DNA of 64,000 nucleotides, taken from assembly GCF_002093625.1 (NCBI RefSeq), contig NZ_MRWD01000001.1:62001-126000 (forward strand). Direction: 5' to 3'. Source of the DNA: Rouxiella silvae. Lineage in GTDB: Bacteria > Pseudomonadota > Gammaproteobacteria > Enterobacterales > Enterobacteriaceae. The notes under the pieces were generated by a model. That model did no database searches and was not told the DNA's origin. It was given only the letters and a program-made list of their open reading frames with translations. Every line of letters begins with the position of its first letter. Positions within the stretch are counted from its first letter, which is position 1. The position numbers and the translations under genes were made by a program. This document shows positions 20,701 to 29,343 of the stretch, one piece after another.

Positions 20701-22215
20701 CCAGTCACGCAGCAGTTCACGGGCGGTTTGCCACGCGGCACTGCGGCTCACTTCACCGGCGATTTTTACTACCAGCTGATAGGCGTTTTCAAACTGACTG
20801 TGCGCGGCCTGCGCCACGCTCATTTTCTGTTCAAGCATCAGCAGTGTGTCGGTAGCTTCCAGCTCACGAGCGTGGAAAGTCTCGAGCCAGTCTTCACTAT
20901 TTTCAAGCGCAAGGTCTGGCAACTGGCAAAGCTCGCGGGCGCGTTCAATCGCCTGCAACGCCTGTTGATATTGAATGGCGCGCGTTTGCTGCACGTCCAG
21001 TGCTTGCTGGTAATCCGCCAACTGGCTTTTCAGTTCGTCGACTTCAAGCTCGGCAGCTTCGGCGCGCGCTTCGTGTTCGGCGTGCAGTTCGCTGGCTTCG
21101 GCAACCACTTCATTTTGCTCTTCGAGGCGGTAAGTCAGCTCTTCCAAATCTGACTGGTAGCGCTCAATTTTTTCCTGCTGGCGCATGGCCGTTTGCACCA
21201 GATTCAGGTGGTCACTGGCAGCCTGATAATCAGTTTCTAGGTCACTCTGCGAACCGCTCTGCTCCGACAGCTCACGCGCCATCTCAACGTGGCGATACTG
21301 CTCGCTGGCCAGTTGTTTACGGCTGGTCAGCAGTTCATTGCGCAGCACCATCGCGCCGTCAAGATGAATGCGGCGCTCGTTAGCGTGGCGCATATAGTCC
21401 GCGGCAACATAGGAGGTGGCTTCCGAAATAAGGTGCTTAAACAGGTCGCGATCTGACTGCGTAACGCGAATGGCCTCGAGCGTCATGCGGTTTTCACGCA
21501 GCGCCGCCTCCATATCCTGGAAGGCTTTGCGCACACCGCTGTTTTCTGGCAACAAATAGTCGCGCAGCGAGCGAGTAATGGCGCTCGAGATCCCGCCGTA
21601 CAGCGAGGCCTCAATCAGGCGATAAAACTTGCTGCGATCGGAGGCTGAACGAAGACGACGCGGGATAACGCCTAGGTCAAACATCAGCGAGTGGTAATCG
21701 GTGATGGAGTTGAACTGCTTGAACTGCACCCCTTCCATCTCTTCGACGCGCTCTTTCAGCTCCTGCAAAGACAACACGCGAGCCTGACGTTCACCGACGG
21801 TTTCAGTGAGGATCTCAGTCGGCTGAACGGAGGTTGGCAGCCCCTGAATGGTAAAAGGTTTGATGTCGACTTTACGGTCGCGACCGGCAACCTGCTGCAA
21901 GCGCACGCCGACAATTACGCGCTGATGGCGCGAGTTGACGACGTCTAGCGTCGAATAACACACGCCTGCGCGCAGCTTACCGTGCAGACCTTTATCACGG
22001 GAGCCGGAGGTGGCACCGGCTTCGGTGGTGTTACGAAAGTGCAGCAAGGTCAAGTCAGGGATCAGTGCCGTAACGAACGCGGCCATGGTGGTTGACTTAC
22101 CGGCTCCGTTGCCGCCGGAAAGTGTGGTAACCAGCGCATCGAGGTCAAAGGTTCTGGCAAAAAAACCGTTCCAGTTGACCAGCGTCAGTGAGCGAAATTT
22201 ACCGCGTTCAATCAT
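17758..22215 (-). CDS. mukB: Chromosome condensin MukB
   Basis: A 1485-residue SMC-like ATPase that, with MukE and MukF, loops and segregates the chromosome. The N-terminal head has Walker [11 protein letters not shown] (34-43). Long heptad-rich coiled coils flank a central hinge (around the [18 protein letters not shown] region). The C-terminal head has the signature [14 protein letters not shown] and Walker [14 protein letters not shown]. Length is within one residue of E. coli. The start overlaps the mukE stop (ATGA), so the three subunits are translationally coupled. Confidence 0.97.
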   Translation of the reverse strand: MIERGKFRSLTLVNWNGFFARTFDLDALVTTLSGGNGAGKSTTMAAFVTALIPDLTLLHFRNTTEAGATSGSRDKGLHGKLRAGVCYSTLDVVNSRHQRVIVGVRLQQVAGRDRKVDIKPFTIQGLPTSVQPTEILTETVGERQARVLSLQELKERVEEMEGVQFKQFNSITDYHSLMFDLGVIPRRLRSASDRSKFYRLIEASLYGGISSAITRSLRDYLLPENSGVRKAFQDMEAALRENRMTLEAIRVTQSDRDLFKHLISEATSYVAADYMRHANERRIHLDGAMVLRNELLTSRKQLASEQYRHVEMARELSEQSGSQSDLETDYQAASDHLNLVQTAMRQQEKIERYQSDLEELTYRLEEQNEVVAEASELHAEHEARAEAAELEVDELKSQLADYQQALDVQQTRAIQYQQALQAIERARELCQLPDLALENSEDWLETFHARELEATDTLLMLEQKMSVAQAAHSQFENAYQLVVKIAGEVSRSAAWQTARELLRDWSSQQHQAERVEPLRMRLTELENRLREQQDAERQLQEFCKRTGQDVQPEDLDELQRELDVQIEELSVTVSQAGERRMEMRQELEQIQSRIRELTARAPVWLAAQDALSQLSEQSKEPLENSQQVTEFMQQLLETERDTTVERDQVAARKRKIEGQITRLSQPSGAEDSRMIALAERFGGVLLSEIYDDVTLDDAPYFSALYGPSRHAIVVPDLSRIRDQLDGLDDCPEDLYLIEGDPQSFDDSVFAVEEMQKAVLVKTGDRQWRYSHYPEVPLFGRAARENRLEVLHKERENLSERYANLSFDVQKIQRSHQAFSRFIGSHLAVAFDADPEADIRALSGRRGELERALNTHEGQNQQQRQQYDQAKDAAALLNKLQPRVGLLCDETLIDRVEELREELDEAQDAARFIQLHGVSLAKLEPLVSVLQSDPEQHEQLKEDYALAQHSQRLAKQQAFALTEVVQRRAHFGYTDSAGMLTENSDLNDKLRHRLESAEGERSRAREQVRQHQTQYTQYSQVLASLKSSFEAKRDMLKELGQELQDIGVQADPNAEARARARRDELNQLLSTNRARCNQLEKQITFCEAEMDNLQKKLRKLERDYHQSREQVVTAKAGWCAVMRLVKDNGVERRLHRRELAYMDGDELRSMSDKSLGALRLAVADNEHLRDVLRMSEDPKRPERKIQFYIAVYQHLRERIRQDIIRTDDPVEAIEQMEIELGRLTEELTAREQQLAISSKSVANIIRKTIQREQNRIRQLNQGLQAVAFGQVKSVRLNVNVREAHAGLLDVLSEQQEQHQDLFTSNRLTFSEALAKLYQRLNPQIDMGQRTPQTIGEELLDYRNYLEMEVEVNRGSDGWLRAESGALSTGEAIGTGMSILVMVVQSWEDESSRLRGKDISPCRLLFLDEAARLDAKSIATLFELCDRLQMQLIIAAPENISPEKGTTYKLVRKVFQNTEHVHVVGLRGFAAELPAIEKTEVDIAAEG

Positions 22216-22940
22216 TCCTGTTCATCCTCTACAGCTTCTGGCCCATTGTCTGCCTGCGCTTCGCTCTCGTCGTTTTCATCATTGAGCGACAGGCTGTTTT
22301 CAATTGGCATCGCTTCGCCATCGCGGATCATACGCAGCTGCGCTTCCCGCGCGTCGTCACCGCTGCGAACGTCTGCTCCAAAGCGGAACACGGCTTCGGT
22401 AATTCTAAACTTGGTGCTGTCAGCGCCCATAAAATAAACCATGCCAAGTCGGCGCAGTCGGTTAAGCGAAGTTCTGACTTTTTCCTGAAGTTTTTGTCTG
22501 TCGAGATCTGAACCGGTAGAGCGCTGGTTGACGTATTTCAGCAGCTTGCTTTCATCAGCCAAACTCAGCAATTCATCATATAACTCTTGCTGAGTAAAAA
22601 TGCCTTCATGCGCCAGACGCTCTGGGCTAAGGTACAGATAACAAAGAATTTTTCCGACCATCATGTCCAGTTCTGATAATACAGAGCGTGGAATAAGCGT
22701 GGTTGAACGCGGACGAAGATAGAAGAAACCCTCAGGTGCGCGGATCAGCTCAACGCTGTAACGGCTGTAAAAAAGTTCGATTTCATCCTGATAATCCATC
22801 AGGAAAGCGTGATTATCTAATTCATCAATACCGATATGACGGCCAGAGCGAAGCTGACTGTCAAGAGCCGGAAACAGGGAATTAGCCAACGCCTGTGCCA
22901 GCTTGGCTGGCATTATTTGTTCAATATTTGTCGATGACAT
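22212..22940 (-). CDS. mukE: Condensin subunit MukE
   Basis: A 242-residue KITE-type winged-helix subunit that binds MukF and modulates MukB. The start at 22940 gives [20 protein letters not shown], matching E. coli; the open frame extends 40 codons upstream into mukF without support. It contains [20 protein letters not shown] and [21 protein letters not shown]. The acidic C-terminal tail is a little longer than in E. coli (234 residues). The gene overlaps the mukF 3' end by 20 bp and mukB by 4 bp. Confidence 0.95.
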   Translation of the reverse strand: MSSTNIEQIMPAKLAQALANSLFPALDSQLRSGRHIGIDELDNHAFLMDYQDEIELFYSRYSVELIRAPEGFFYLRPRSTTLIPRSVLSELDMMVGKILCYLYLSPERLAHEGIFTQQELYDELLSLADESKLLKYVNQRSTGSDLDRQKLQEKVRTSLNRLRRLGMVYFMGADSTKFRITEAVFRFGADVRSGDDAREAQLRMIRDGEAMPIENSLSLNDENDESEAQADNGPEAVEDEQE

Positions 22941-24246
22941 GGGCCTGCACCTTGGCTCCGTAATCATTGATTGCCTGCCACTGTGCCGGCAACCCTGAAA
23001 AATCTGCTTCAGCCACACCGAGGCGTACTGCCTGGTCGACCATGATTCGCGCCACATCAAAATGTCGCACGCGTGGATACTGTTCGAGATAATCGCGCAT
23101 CACCAATCCTAGATTCAGCGGTACTTTATCCTGCTGATACACCAGCAGGGCTTTCTCAATCAGCGCCGCCAGCTGTTCGCGGATTTCGCTAAACTCTTCA
23201 AACTCGAGGTCTTCCGGCAGTTCACCGGTCACTTCATCACTGCGCAGCGCCAGCTCTTCGTCACGCATATCGAGTAAACGATCGGCATTAGCAAAGGTCA
23301 ACGTCCACGGACTGTCAAAATAGTTTTGCACCGACAGGCGTAAACGTTGCGCAAATACGCGATTTTTATCCATGTCGATGGCGGTACGAATAAATTTGTG
23401 CACGTGGCGATCGTAACCAATCCACAGGTCGATAGCCTGCTGTCCCCAACTGGTAATGCGGTCGAGTTTATTCTGCAGGTCGTACACCAACTTATCGATA
23501 AAGCCCAGCTCTTGCGGGCCGGTCAGGGTGGCATCCTGAATACGCAGCAGGTGGGCCTGCAGCAGGTCTCCCGCCGCTTCCAGCGTATCCTGAAGTTCGC
23601 GCAGCGTACCCGAAGTTTCGGATAACAGCAGTTCACAGCTGGAAATCGCCGCACGCCAGTCTTTGCTTAACAACGCCGCGATGTCATCTTTCACGCCCTG
23701 CTGCTGTTCGTCCATAATGCGCTGCGTCATGTCAATACTGTCGAAAATCTCGGCGACGGAGTATTTCAGCGGGGCGAAAACATTGCGATGCCAGTGGAAC
23801 TCGTCACCGCCTTCATCGGCAGCATCGGCCGCGCGCTTGAGCTCCTGGGCAACGATAGACAGCTGCATCGATAAACGCAGCGTCGAAAACTCGCGCTGGC
23901 GAATGTAGTAATCGGTAATTCCGATACCTAGTGGGGTTAAACGATAAATGGCGTTGCCGTCTGCCAGTTCACTGACAAAACGGTTAAGCAAACGTTGGCG
24001 CACCATATCATTGATGGCATTGTTGGCACGCACGGTGATGGTTTCGTTGGTTTGCTCAAACCCCTTACTGACGTGGCGAAACGCGTCAATCAGTTCGCCT
24101 TCGCTCATCTCTCCATCTAGACGCTCACCATTGAGTGTGGCAATCGCCAGAAGAAAGGCCAGTCGCTCCGTCGGCAATGAAATTGAGAAATCATTTTTAC
24201 GTGCCCAGGCGACCAGTTCAGGGACGGTCTGGGAAAACTCACTCAT
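22921..24246 (-). CDS. mukF: Condensin subunit MukF (kleisin)
   Basis: A 441-residue kleisin. It has an N-terminal winged-helix dimerisation domain ([20 protein letters not shown]), a helical middle that contacts the MukB neck, and a C-terminal winged helix binding the MukB cap. It bridges MukB heads and recruits MukE. Length is E. coli plus one. The start codon overlaps the cmoM stop (ATGA, 24243-24246), making a four-gene operon cmoM-mukF-mukE-mukB with every junction overlapping. Confidence 0.96.
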   Translation of the reverse strand: MSEFSQTVPELVAWARKNDFSISLPTERLAFLLAIATLNGERLDGEMSEGELIDAFRHVSKGFEQTNETITVRANNAINDMVRQRLLNRFVSELADGNAIYRLTPLGIGITDYYIRQREFSTLRLSMQLSIVAQELKRAADAADEGGDEFHWHRNVFAPLKYSVAEIFDSIDMTQRIMDEQQQGVKDDIAALLSKDWRAAISSCELLLSETSGTLRELQDTLEAAGDLLQAHLLRIQDATLTGPQELGFIDKLVYDLQNKLDRITSWGQQAIDLWIGYDRHVHKFIRTAIDMDKNRVFAQRLRLSVQNYFDSPWTLTFANADRLLDMRDEELALRSDEVTGELPEDLEFEEFSEIREQLAALIEKALLVYQQDKVPLNLGLVMRDYLEQYPRVRHFDVARIMVDQAVRLGVAEADFSGLPAQWQAINDYGAKVQAHVIDKY

Positions 24247-25067
24247 AATTCGTCCTTCCGATCGGGTTTGTGCGCCATCACGTGGATGTAGCGCCCCAAA
24301 CTAACAAAAGGCTCCTGTCGGCAATAACGCTGTTCCAGCGCCAGAAGCTCGTCAAAATCCTGTTTATGCTGTTGCCTGTTCCGCAGATAATCATGGAAAA
24401 CCCTTACACCGGTCTTACCTGTTATCCGTAAATCCAACTGTTCCAACCACTGGTACACCTGATTAGGTTCCAGTGGATGGTCGGGCAGCAACGAGCTTTT
24501 TTTTATTTTGGGTAACCCTGCGTCGACGTGGCCAAAATTACCCAGCACCATATGGCGCATCACTAAACCGTTGACGTTATAAAACATCAAAGAAAGTGCG
24601 CCGCCCGGTAACAGGCAGTCGATTAATGCTTTAAGTGCTTCTTGCGGTTCGGCCAGCCATTCAATTACAGCATGAAACAATATCAGATCAACCGGCTGTT
24701 CCAAATACTGTGCGATGTCTTGAGCGGGACATTGTACGAATTGCATGTTGTCGCTCACACCTTTTTCGGCAGCAGCGGCCTTTGCCCGCTTGATCATCTC
24801 ACCGGAAAGATCGCACAACAATACCTGATGTCCTAAAGCGGCCAATTCACAGGCCATTTGCCCTTCACCACCACCCGCATCGAGTATACGCAAAGGACGC
24901 TGTGGAAGCTCGGTTAAAAGCCCACGTAAATCTTGCCCAAGTACTGCCTGGCGAATAAGTCCTTTGGTCGTGCCGTAGATATTGCGAGAAAATTTCTCCG
25001 CCATATCATCGAAATTGCGACCCTGTGGCGAGGGCTCTTCCACCACTGTACGTTTTTTTTTGCTCAA
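24243..25067 (-). CDS. cmoM: tRNA 5-carboxymethoxyuridine methyltransferase CmoM (SmtA)
   Basis: This class I SAM-dependent methyltransferase methylates cmo5U34 to mcmo5U in a subset of tRNAs. SAM motif I is [18 protein letters not shown]; further motifs are [13 protein letters not shown] and [14 protein letters not shown]. coli CmoM begins MQDRNFDD. Here the conserved [20 protein letters not shown] is preceded by 17 codons with no ATG. An in-frame stop lies just upstream, so the start must be TTG (25067) or one of two GTG codons; TTG is used here. The first codons include a run of nine A residues. Product 274 residues against 261 in E. coli. Confidence 0.9.
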   Translation of the reverse strand: MSKKKRTVVEEPSPQGRNFDDMAEKFSRNIYGTTKGLIRQAVLGQDLRGLLTELPQRPLRILDAGGGEGQMACELAALGHQVLLCDLSGEMIKRAKAAAAEKGVSDNMQFVQCPAQDIAQYLEQPVDLILFHAVIEWLAEPQEALKALIDCLLPGGALSLMFYNVNGLVMRHMVLGNFGHVDAGLPKIKKSSLLPDHPLEPNQVYQWLEQLDLRITGKTGVRVFHDYLRNRQQHKQDFDELLALEQRYCRQEPFVSLGRYIHVMAHKPDRKDEL

Positions 25068-25198
25068 CTTTTTGTTTTACCAATAGGTATAGGAACCGGT
25101 TATGCTGCTATTTTGGCACAGGCTGGCCTAGAATAAATCATCCTGACCGAGAATCTCGCCCGGATGCCGTTTTTTCACCCAAAAGAGACGATTATCTG

Positions 25199-25993
25199 AT
25201 GTTTTTCACCCTAAAAAAGTTTGTCGGCGGCCTGCTGATGCCCTTGCCGCTTTTACTGATAATCATGGCGATAGCGCTGATTCTGCTCTGGTTTAGTCGA
25301 AGGCAAAAAACGGGAAAAGTGATATTTTTGGTCGGTTGGCTGCTGCTGGGGCTATTGAGCCTTCAACCGGTGGCCGACAGTCTGCTCCGTCCGCTGGAAA
25401 ACACCTATCCAACCTATCACGGCGGGACTCAGCTTAAATACGTCGTGGTGCTGGGCGGAGGTTATACTTACAACCCGCAGTGGGCACCGAGTTCGAATTT
25501 AATTAATAACAGCTTACCCAGAGTCACTGAAGGAATAAGAATTTATTTAATGAATCCGGGGTCAAAACTTATTTTTACCGGTGCAGCAGCCCCCGGTAAC
25601 CCGGTGAGTAGTGCAGCAACGGCGGCAAAAGTAGCTGAAAGCCTGGGTGTACCGGCAACAGATATTATCACTCTCGACCAGCCACGAGACACACATCAGG
25701 AAGCTGAGCAGGTAGCGCAGCGCATTGGTCACCAGACTTTTGCACTGGTAACGTCGGCCAATCATCTGCCGCGCGCGATGGTATTTTTTCAAGAGCAAGG
25801 TTTGGCCCCTGTTCCGGCGCCCGCCAATCAGTTGGCAATAGACTCACCGCTCAATATCTGGGAACAAGCCGTGCCGCAGTCTCTCTACTTAGCCCATTCA
25901 GAACGCGCCTGGTATGAAACGCTGGGGCGAATTTGGCAGTATTTCACCGGTAAAACGGCGCCTGTGCAGCAAGAAAATTCAGCTTCTGAATAA
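25199..25993 (+). CDS. elyC: Envelope biogenesis factor ElyC (YcbC, DUF218)
   Basis: A 264-residue inner-membrane protein with two N-terminal hydrophobic segments (about residues 13-35 and 41-60) followed by a periplasmic DUF218 domain. That domain carries YVVVLGGGYTYNPQWAPSSN, GSKLIFTGAAAPGN and LVTSANHLPRAMVFFQEQGL. In E. coli it is needed for normal peptidoglycan assembly at low temperature. The start at 25199 matches the E. coli N-terminus; the frame is open further upstream but unsupported. It is divergent from cmoM. Confidence 0.93.
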   Translation: MFFTLKKFVGGLLMPLPLLLIIMAIALILLWFSRRQKTGKVIFLVGWLLLGLLSLQPVADSLLRPLENTYPTYHGGTQLKYVVVLGGGYTYNPQWAPSSNLINNSLPRVTEGIRIYLMNPGSKLIFTGAAAPGNPVSSAATAAKVAESLGVPATDIITLDQPRDTHQEAEQVAQRIGHQTFALVTSANHLPRAMVFFQEQGLAPVPAPANQLAIDSPLNIWEQAVPQSLYLAHSERAWYETLGRIWQYFTGKTAPVQQENSASE

Positions 25994-25999
25994 AAAATT

Positions 26000-26029
26000 A
26001 AGGCCACTGAGTGAAGAGTGGCCTTTTTT
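26000..26029. terminator. Terminator between elyC and kdsB
   Basis: The 9-bp stem AAGGCCACT/AGTGGCCTT is followed by TTTTG on the plus strand. The preceding TAAAAAATT gives a partial T-tract on the minus strand, so it may serve both genes. Confidence 0.85.
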
Positions 26030-26041
26030 GGCAGACAGCGC

Positions 26042-26794
26042 TTACTTAGAAGCAAAGAATGCGCGGACACGTTCCAGATCTTCAGGCGTATCAACGCCAA
26101 CAGATGGAATGGCTTTGGCAACGGCAACGTGAATTTTTTCGCCGTACCACAACACACGCAGCTGCTCGAGAAGTTCAATTTTCTCAAGTGCGCTAGGCTC
26201 CCAAGTCACGTAACGACGCACAAAACCCGCGCGGTAGGCATAAATACCAATGTGACGCAGGAAGGTTTCACCGACGGTTTCTTTTGAACGAGCAAAGCGC
26301 TCGCGGTCCCACGGGATGGTAGCGCGTGAGAAATAGAGCGCGAATCCCTGTGCGTCCATCACCACTTTTACGGCGTTGGGATTAAAGGCCTCTTCAGCGT
26401 CTTCAATCGGCACCGCCAACGTGGCCATTCCAGCACCGCACTGAGCCAAATTCTCTGCAACCTGACGCACGATCACCGGTGGAATAAGCGGCTCATCACC
26501 CTGTAAGTTAACAATAATTTCATCGTCGGCAAAGCCGCAAAGCTCGATAACCTCAGCCAAACGCTCAGTACCCGACTGATGATCGGGACGCGTCATGCAA
26601 ACTTCACCCCCGGCCGCTTCAACGGCAGTCTTCACATCCGGATGATCGGTCGCCACGATGACGCGTTTGGCTCCGGATTCACGAGCACGTTCCATCACGT
26701 GTACGATCATCGGCTTGCCATTAATATCGGCCAGCGGTTTACCGGGCAATCGGCTTGAAGCGTAGCGAGCAGGAATAATGGCAATAAAACTCAT
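26042..26794 (-). CDS. kdsB: 3-deoxy-manno-octulosonate cytidylyltransferase
   Basis: A 250-residue nucleotidyltransferase making CMP-Kdo from CTP and Kdo for LPS inner-core synthesis. The N-terminal [20 protein letters not shown] is the CTP-binding loop; [14 protein letters not shown] and [12 protein letters not shown] carry substrate and metal residues. Length is close to E. coli (248). The start overlaps the ycaR stop (ATGA), so translation is probably coupled. Confidence 0.96.
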   Translation of the reverse strand: MSFIAIIPARYASSRLPGKPLADINGKPMIVHVMERARESGAKRVIVATDHPDVKTAVEAAGGEVCMTRPDHQSGTERLAEVIELCGFADDEIIVNLQGDEPLIPPVIVRQVAENLAQCGAGMATLAVPIEDAEEAFNPNAVKVVMDAQGFALYFSRATIPWDRERFARSKETVGETFLRHIGIYAYRAGFVRRYVTWEPSALEKIELLEQLRVLWYGEKIHVAVAKAIPSVGVDTPEDLERVRAFFASK

Positions 26795-26973
26795 GGGTGG
26801 ATCTCGTCAGCAGAGAGAGAACGGGCTTCTACTTCGAGTAGCACGGGAATGCCGTCGCGAACTGGATAGGCCAGACCGTCGGCTTTGCACACCAGTTCTT
26901 GAGATTCTTTATTGAAGTACAATTTGCCATTGCAAACAGGGCAAGCAACGATTTCGAGCAAACGATGGTCCAT
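26791..26973 (-). CDS. ycaR: Trm112-like small protein YcaR
   Basis: This 60-residue protein of the UPF0434/Trm112 family begins [20 protein letters not shown] with a CPVC knuckle. The start at 26973 has a very strong AGGAGGAACT ribosome site and reproduces the E. coli length exactly. The longer open frame upstream is not supported. Its function is not established. It overlaps kdsB by four bases, as in E. coli, which suggests a conserved operon rather than a known joint role. Confidence 0.93.
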   Translation of the reverse strand: MDHRLLEIVACPVCNGKLYFNKESQELVCKADGLAYPVRDGIPVLLEVEARSLSADEIHP

Positions 26974-27144
26974 AGTTCCTCCTTGAGGCGTAGATAGAGC
27001 ACTCATTCTGCGTCTATAAAAACGGACAGCAGCCAAGTCATTATGGTGACAGAGAATAGCACAGCCCCCACCTGCCGTTAACTGTCGTAGCTCAAGAAGT
27101 TTACGCCTGGATATTGCGAAATACAGAGGTCAGGCGTATGATTT

Positions 27145-27166
27145 TTATGTGACACAGATCACATAA
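27145..27166 (+). promoter_or_regulatory. CRP (cAMP receptor protein) binding site
   Basis: TTATGTGA-CACAGA-TCACATAA is a perfectly symmetric 22-bp site (8+6+8) matching the CRP core TGTGA-N6-TCACA completely. It lies 24 bp before a 16-codon ORF on the plus strand and about 170 bp upstream of ycaR on the minus strand. Which transcript it controls cannot be decided from sequence. A possible -10 (TAAATT, 27164-27169) overlaps its right edge, and CAAAAT (27204-27209) is at the spacing expected for a class I site. Confidence 0.75.
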
Positions 27167-27190
27167 ATTCACCATTCAAAGAGACAAAAA

Positions 27191-27241
27191 ATGAAAGTTT
27201 TCCACAAAATCATCGCTTTGTTCGCCAACTTCAGCAATTAA
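27191..27241 (+). CDS. Possible 16-residue peptide, unrecognised
   Basis: ATG to TAA encodes MKVFHKIIALFANFSN, a short, mostly hydrophobic peptide with two lysines and one histidine near the N-terminus. AAGAGA lies about seven bases upstream. A CRP site precedes it and an intrinsic terminator follows 20 bp after the stop, with no gene in between. I do not recognise it. The 3' half overlaps a nested stem-loop, so the unit could be a small RNA, a dual-function RNA, or a coding gene. Confidence 0.35.
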   Translation: MKVFHKIIALFANFSN

Positions 27242-27290
27242 TGCTGTACGGCGAAACGTAAACGGCTGCCGAATGCAGCCGTTTTCTATT
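27216..27290 (+). ncRNA. Candidate CRP-linked small RNA
   Basis: The segment can fold into TTCGCC (27221-27226) pairing with GGCGAA (27250-27255). An inner stem CAGCA (27232-27236)/TGCTG (27242-27246) lies within it, followed by the terminator stem. The layout (CRP site, compact stem-loops, terminator, about 75-115 nt) resembles that of bacterial small RNAs. The 5' end is a guess from CRP class I spacing. No known RNA family was recognised. Confidence 0.3.
27261..27290. terminator. Intrinsic terminator
   Basis: The 9-bp stem AACGGCTGC/GCAGCCGTT with CGAAT loop is followed by TTCTATTT on the plus strand. It could also end ycaQ transcripts on the minus strand (TTTACGTTT follows there). Confidence 0.8.
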
Positions 27291-27312
27291 TAAGCTATCA
27301 AAAAACCTGCTT

Positions 27313-28542
27313 CTACTCGATTAAACTCCACCCCTCTCCCCAAAGCTGTGCTAATTCAGCAGGAATATTACCTAATTTTACCTGACTGGCTCCCTGCCAA
27401 CGAGCAAAACGGCTTATTGCATCCGCGACGTCCTTAGCACGACGAGATCCTACTGCCCCCCCCTTTTCGAGGTGCAGACTTTTGATCTCCAAAATGCTCT
27501 CTTTGCGGTGCATTTTGGCATCGGTTCGCCCAATGATTTCACCACGATTAAGAATAGGTAAGGTGAAGTAACCGTATTTACGCTTGGACTCAGGGGTATA
27601 ACACTCTATGCGATAATCAAAATTAAACAACTCGAGCGCTCTTTTTCGATCCCACACCACGGGATCAAAGGGCGAGAGCAAGGTGGTAACGGTAGAGATG
27701 ATTTTTCCACTCGCGGTTTCATTGAGCAAACTGAAGCATGACTGATGGACATACATGGGTGTCTCGATCCCTATCACCTCCACCTCAGTGATCAATCCAG
27801 CTTCCAACAACCTGGCAGTAAGTTTTTTAGCATTCACGCGTTTTAGACGGTAGTAGTCTGCTAACCATTCGATTTTGAATATACCCAACGCCTGGGCTGA
27901 ACGGCAAAGCATTTCAAACTCGGCCTCTTCTTTGCTCAGCGTATGGGTTGCATCGTCCCACTGTGGCAGCACATTTTCACGAAGATCGTATACACGATGA
28001 AAATTACGCCTTTCAACTACCATCAGATCGCCGCGGGTAAACAGTGTTTCAAGATGCTTTTTATGCGGTTTCCAGTCCCACCAGCCGCTGGTTGCACGCT
28101 TTTCTGCCTTGAAATCTGCCGATCTTACTGGGCCGTTGGTTGAAATATGTTTAAGCAAAGCCTGAATGTCGGTCTGATGTTCGTCGAACCACGCCTGATT
28201 GAACTTCCATCCCATTTTATCTGGGTCAAGCATACGATGACGCAGCAGTCGATAGTCTTCTATAGGAATGAAGCAGGCTTCATGGGCCCAGTATTCAAAG
28301 ATTTTTTGCTCAAACAGCGTGGACTCAAGCCACTCGGCGGGGTACTCACCCAAACGAATAAAAAGCACCAGATAAGGACTGCGGGCGACGACGCTAATAG
28401 TATCGATTTGCAGCAACGCCATACGCCGTATAGCTGAAAGTAGACAGTCAGGAGTTGCCAGGGTTTTTAACGGATATTGGAGTTGTTGCGCGGCGAGGTG
28501 AAGCGTGCGCGCTGCTTGGAGAGTAATACGTGGATTTGGCAT
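27313..28542 (-). CDS. ycaQ: YcaQ-type winged-helix DNA glycosylase
   Basis: A 409-residue member of the AlkX/YcaQ family (HTH_42), DNA glycosylases that unhook interstrand crosslinks and excise bulky alkyl purines in E. coli. Recognised segments are LLQIDTISVVARSPYLVLF, EYWAHEACFIP, RHRMLDPDKMGWKF, GWWDWKPHKKHLE and LLSPFDPVVWDRKRA. QIDT here corresponds to the catalytic QxD motif of the family. The start at 28542 gives MPNPRITLQAARTLHLAAQQ, aligned with E. coli (410 residues). The frame extends 15 codons upstream without a ribosome site. Confidence 0.9.
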   Translation of the reverse strand: MPNPRITLQAARTLHLAAQQLQYPLKTLATPDCLLSAIRRMALLQIDTISVVARSPYLVLFIRLGEYPAEWLESTLFEQKIFEYWAHEACFIPIEDYRLLRHRMLDPDKMGWKFNQAWFDEHQTDIQALLKHISTNGPVRSADFKAEKRATSGWWDWKPHKKHLETLFTRGDLMVVERRNFHRVYDLRENVLPQWDDATHTLSKEEAEFEMLCRSAQALGIFKIEWLADYYRLKRVNAKKLTARLLEAGLITEVEVIGIETPMYVHQSCFSLLNETASGKIISTVTTLLSPFDPVVWDRKRALELFNFDYRIECYTPESKRKYGYFTLPILNRGEIIGRTDAKMHRKESILEIKSLHLEKGGAVGSRRAKDVADAISRFARWQGASQVKLGNIPAELAQLWGEGWSLIE

Positions 28543-28626
28543 ATCGATATCCGTCAAACAGTTAGTAGGCGGATATCGATAACACATTTTAATCAGGGGG
28601 TAAAATGTACCGCCGCTGATTGTGGC

Positions 28627-28839
28627 TTAGTAGGCGATAACGTCCGCTGCCGCCGGGCCATGAGTCGAACTATTATAAATGGTGAACTCTACACTTTGAC
28701 CAGCATTCAACGATTTGTTACGCGTATTCGCAATGGAAGTACGGCTGACATAAATTTCGGAAGAACCGTCGAGTGGAGAAATGAAACCATAGCCTTTAGC
28801 CTGATTAAACCATTTAACTAAACCCATTTTTAACATCAT
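28627..28839 (-). CDS. Divergent cold-shock-domain protein
   Basis: A 70-residue single cold-shock domain. MGLVKWFNQAKGYGFISPLDG retains the first strand and RNP1 (KGYGFI), and the C-terminus GPAAADVIAY is family-typical. RNP2, normally VFVHF, reads IYVSR, so its aromatic/histidine nucleic-acid contacts are missing. The start at 28839 follows AAGGA by nine bases and aligns with MSNKMTGLVKWF of E. coli CspG/CspB. The open frame begins 23 codons earlier without support. Which csp paralogue it corresponds to is unclear, so no symbol is assigned. Confidence 0.85.
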   Translation of the reverse strand: MMLKMGLVKWFNQAKGYGFISPLDGSSEIYVSRTSIANTRNKSLNAGQSVEFTIYNSSTHGPAAADVIAY

Positions 28840-28991
28840 AATTTTATTTCCTTTTTTCGGGCATCCATGACAACGCTTTTTTATTATTGTTCGGATGCGC
28901 TTGCCCATACTAAAGTTGTTCTTATAAAAAACCCTCTAATGAGCATATTAAATCCTGCCGTTATTGGCAGGCGATAGCTTTGAGTGTAGCA
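28840..28991 (-). promoter_or_regulatory. Promoter and leader of the cold-shock-type gene
   Basis: On the minus strand, TGCTACACT (28983-28991) is an extended -10 element, placing the RNA start near 28976 and giving a leader of about 137 nt. The leader contains a stem CCTGCC/GGCAGG (28954-28971). Long structured leaders are typical of cold-inducible csp mRNAs (about 160 nt in E. coli cspA). I did not find an E. coli-like cold box. Confidence 0.4.
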
Positions 28992-29343
28992 CCCTAGGCG
29001 ATTTATGTTGTTGAATTGGACAACAATTACAATAAATCGTTCAGGTAACCTAACACATCACGTTGTGCCATAAGGCATCGGGGCCGTTTTTCAGAAAAAT
29101 TACTTATGGAAGGTACTTCGAAGGTTCGTCTTTGTAGCGGAATCAAACTTTTTGGCAAGTCAAACTTTGGCGAGTCAAACAATAAAGATAACGTTTGGGA
29201 GGAACTGTCACTGCTAAGGTTAGCGGCACTTGCGGCTAACGATACTGTACATACTCATAAATAGCTCTGCATTCACAGGCCGTACTGCATTAACTCATAA
29301 ATTGTGATGAAGGTCAAGTTTTAAACAGGCCTATCTTATCTAA
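28992..29343. other. Gene-free region upstream of the cold-shock-type gene
   Basis: There is no supportable ORF in about 350 bp. It contains three spaced TCAAAC repeats (listed separately) and a stem-loop GTTAGC/GCTAAC (29219-29224, 29235-29240). It lies downstream of lpxK. No T-rich terminator for lpxK was identified. Confidence 0.5.
29143..29180. repeat. Short imperfect tandem repeat
   Basis: TCAAAC occurs at 29143, 29160 and 29175. The last two copies lie in a near-perfect 15-base unit (TTTGGCAAGTCAAAC, then TTTGGCGAGTCAAAC). It could be a slippage product or spaced protein-binding sites. Confidence 0.55.

Noticed and set aside
27145-27290. A leader-peptide attenuator controlling a downstream gene
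   Set aside because: The next gene, ycaQ, is on the opposite strand and convergent, so nothing downstream could be attenuated.
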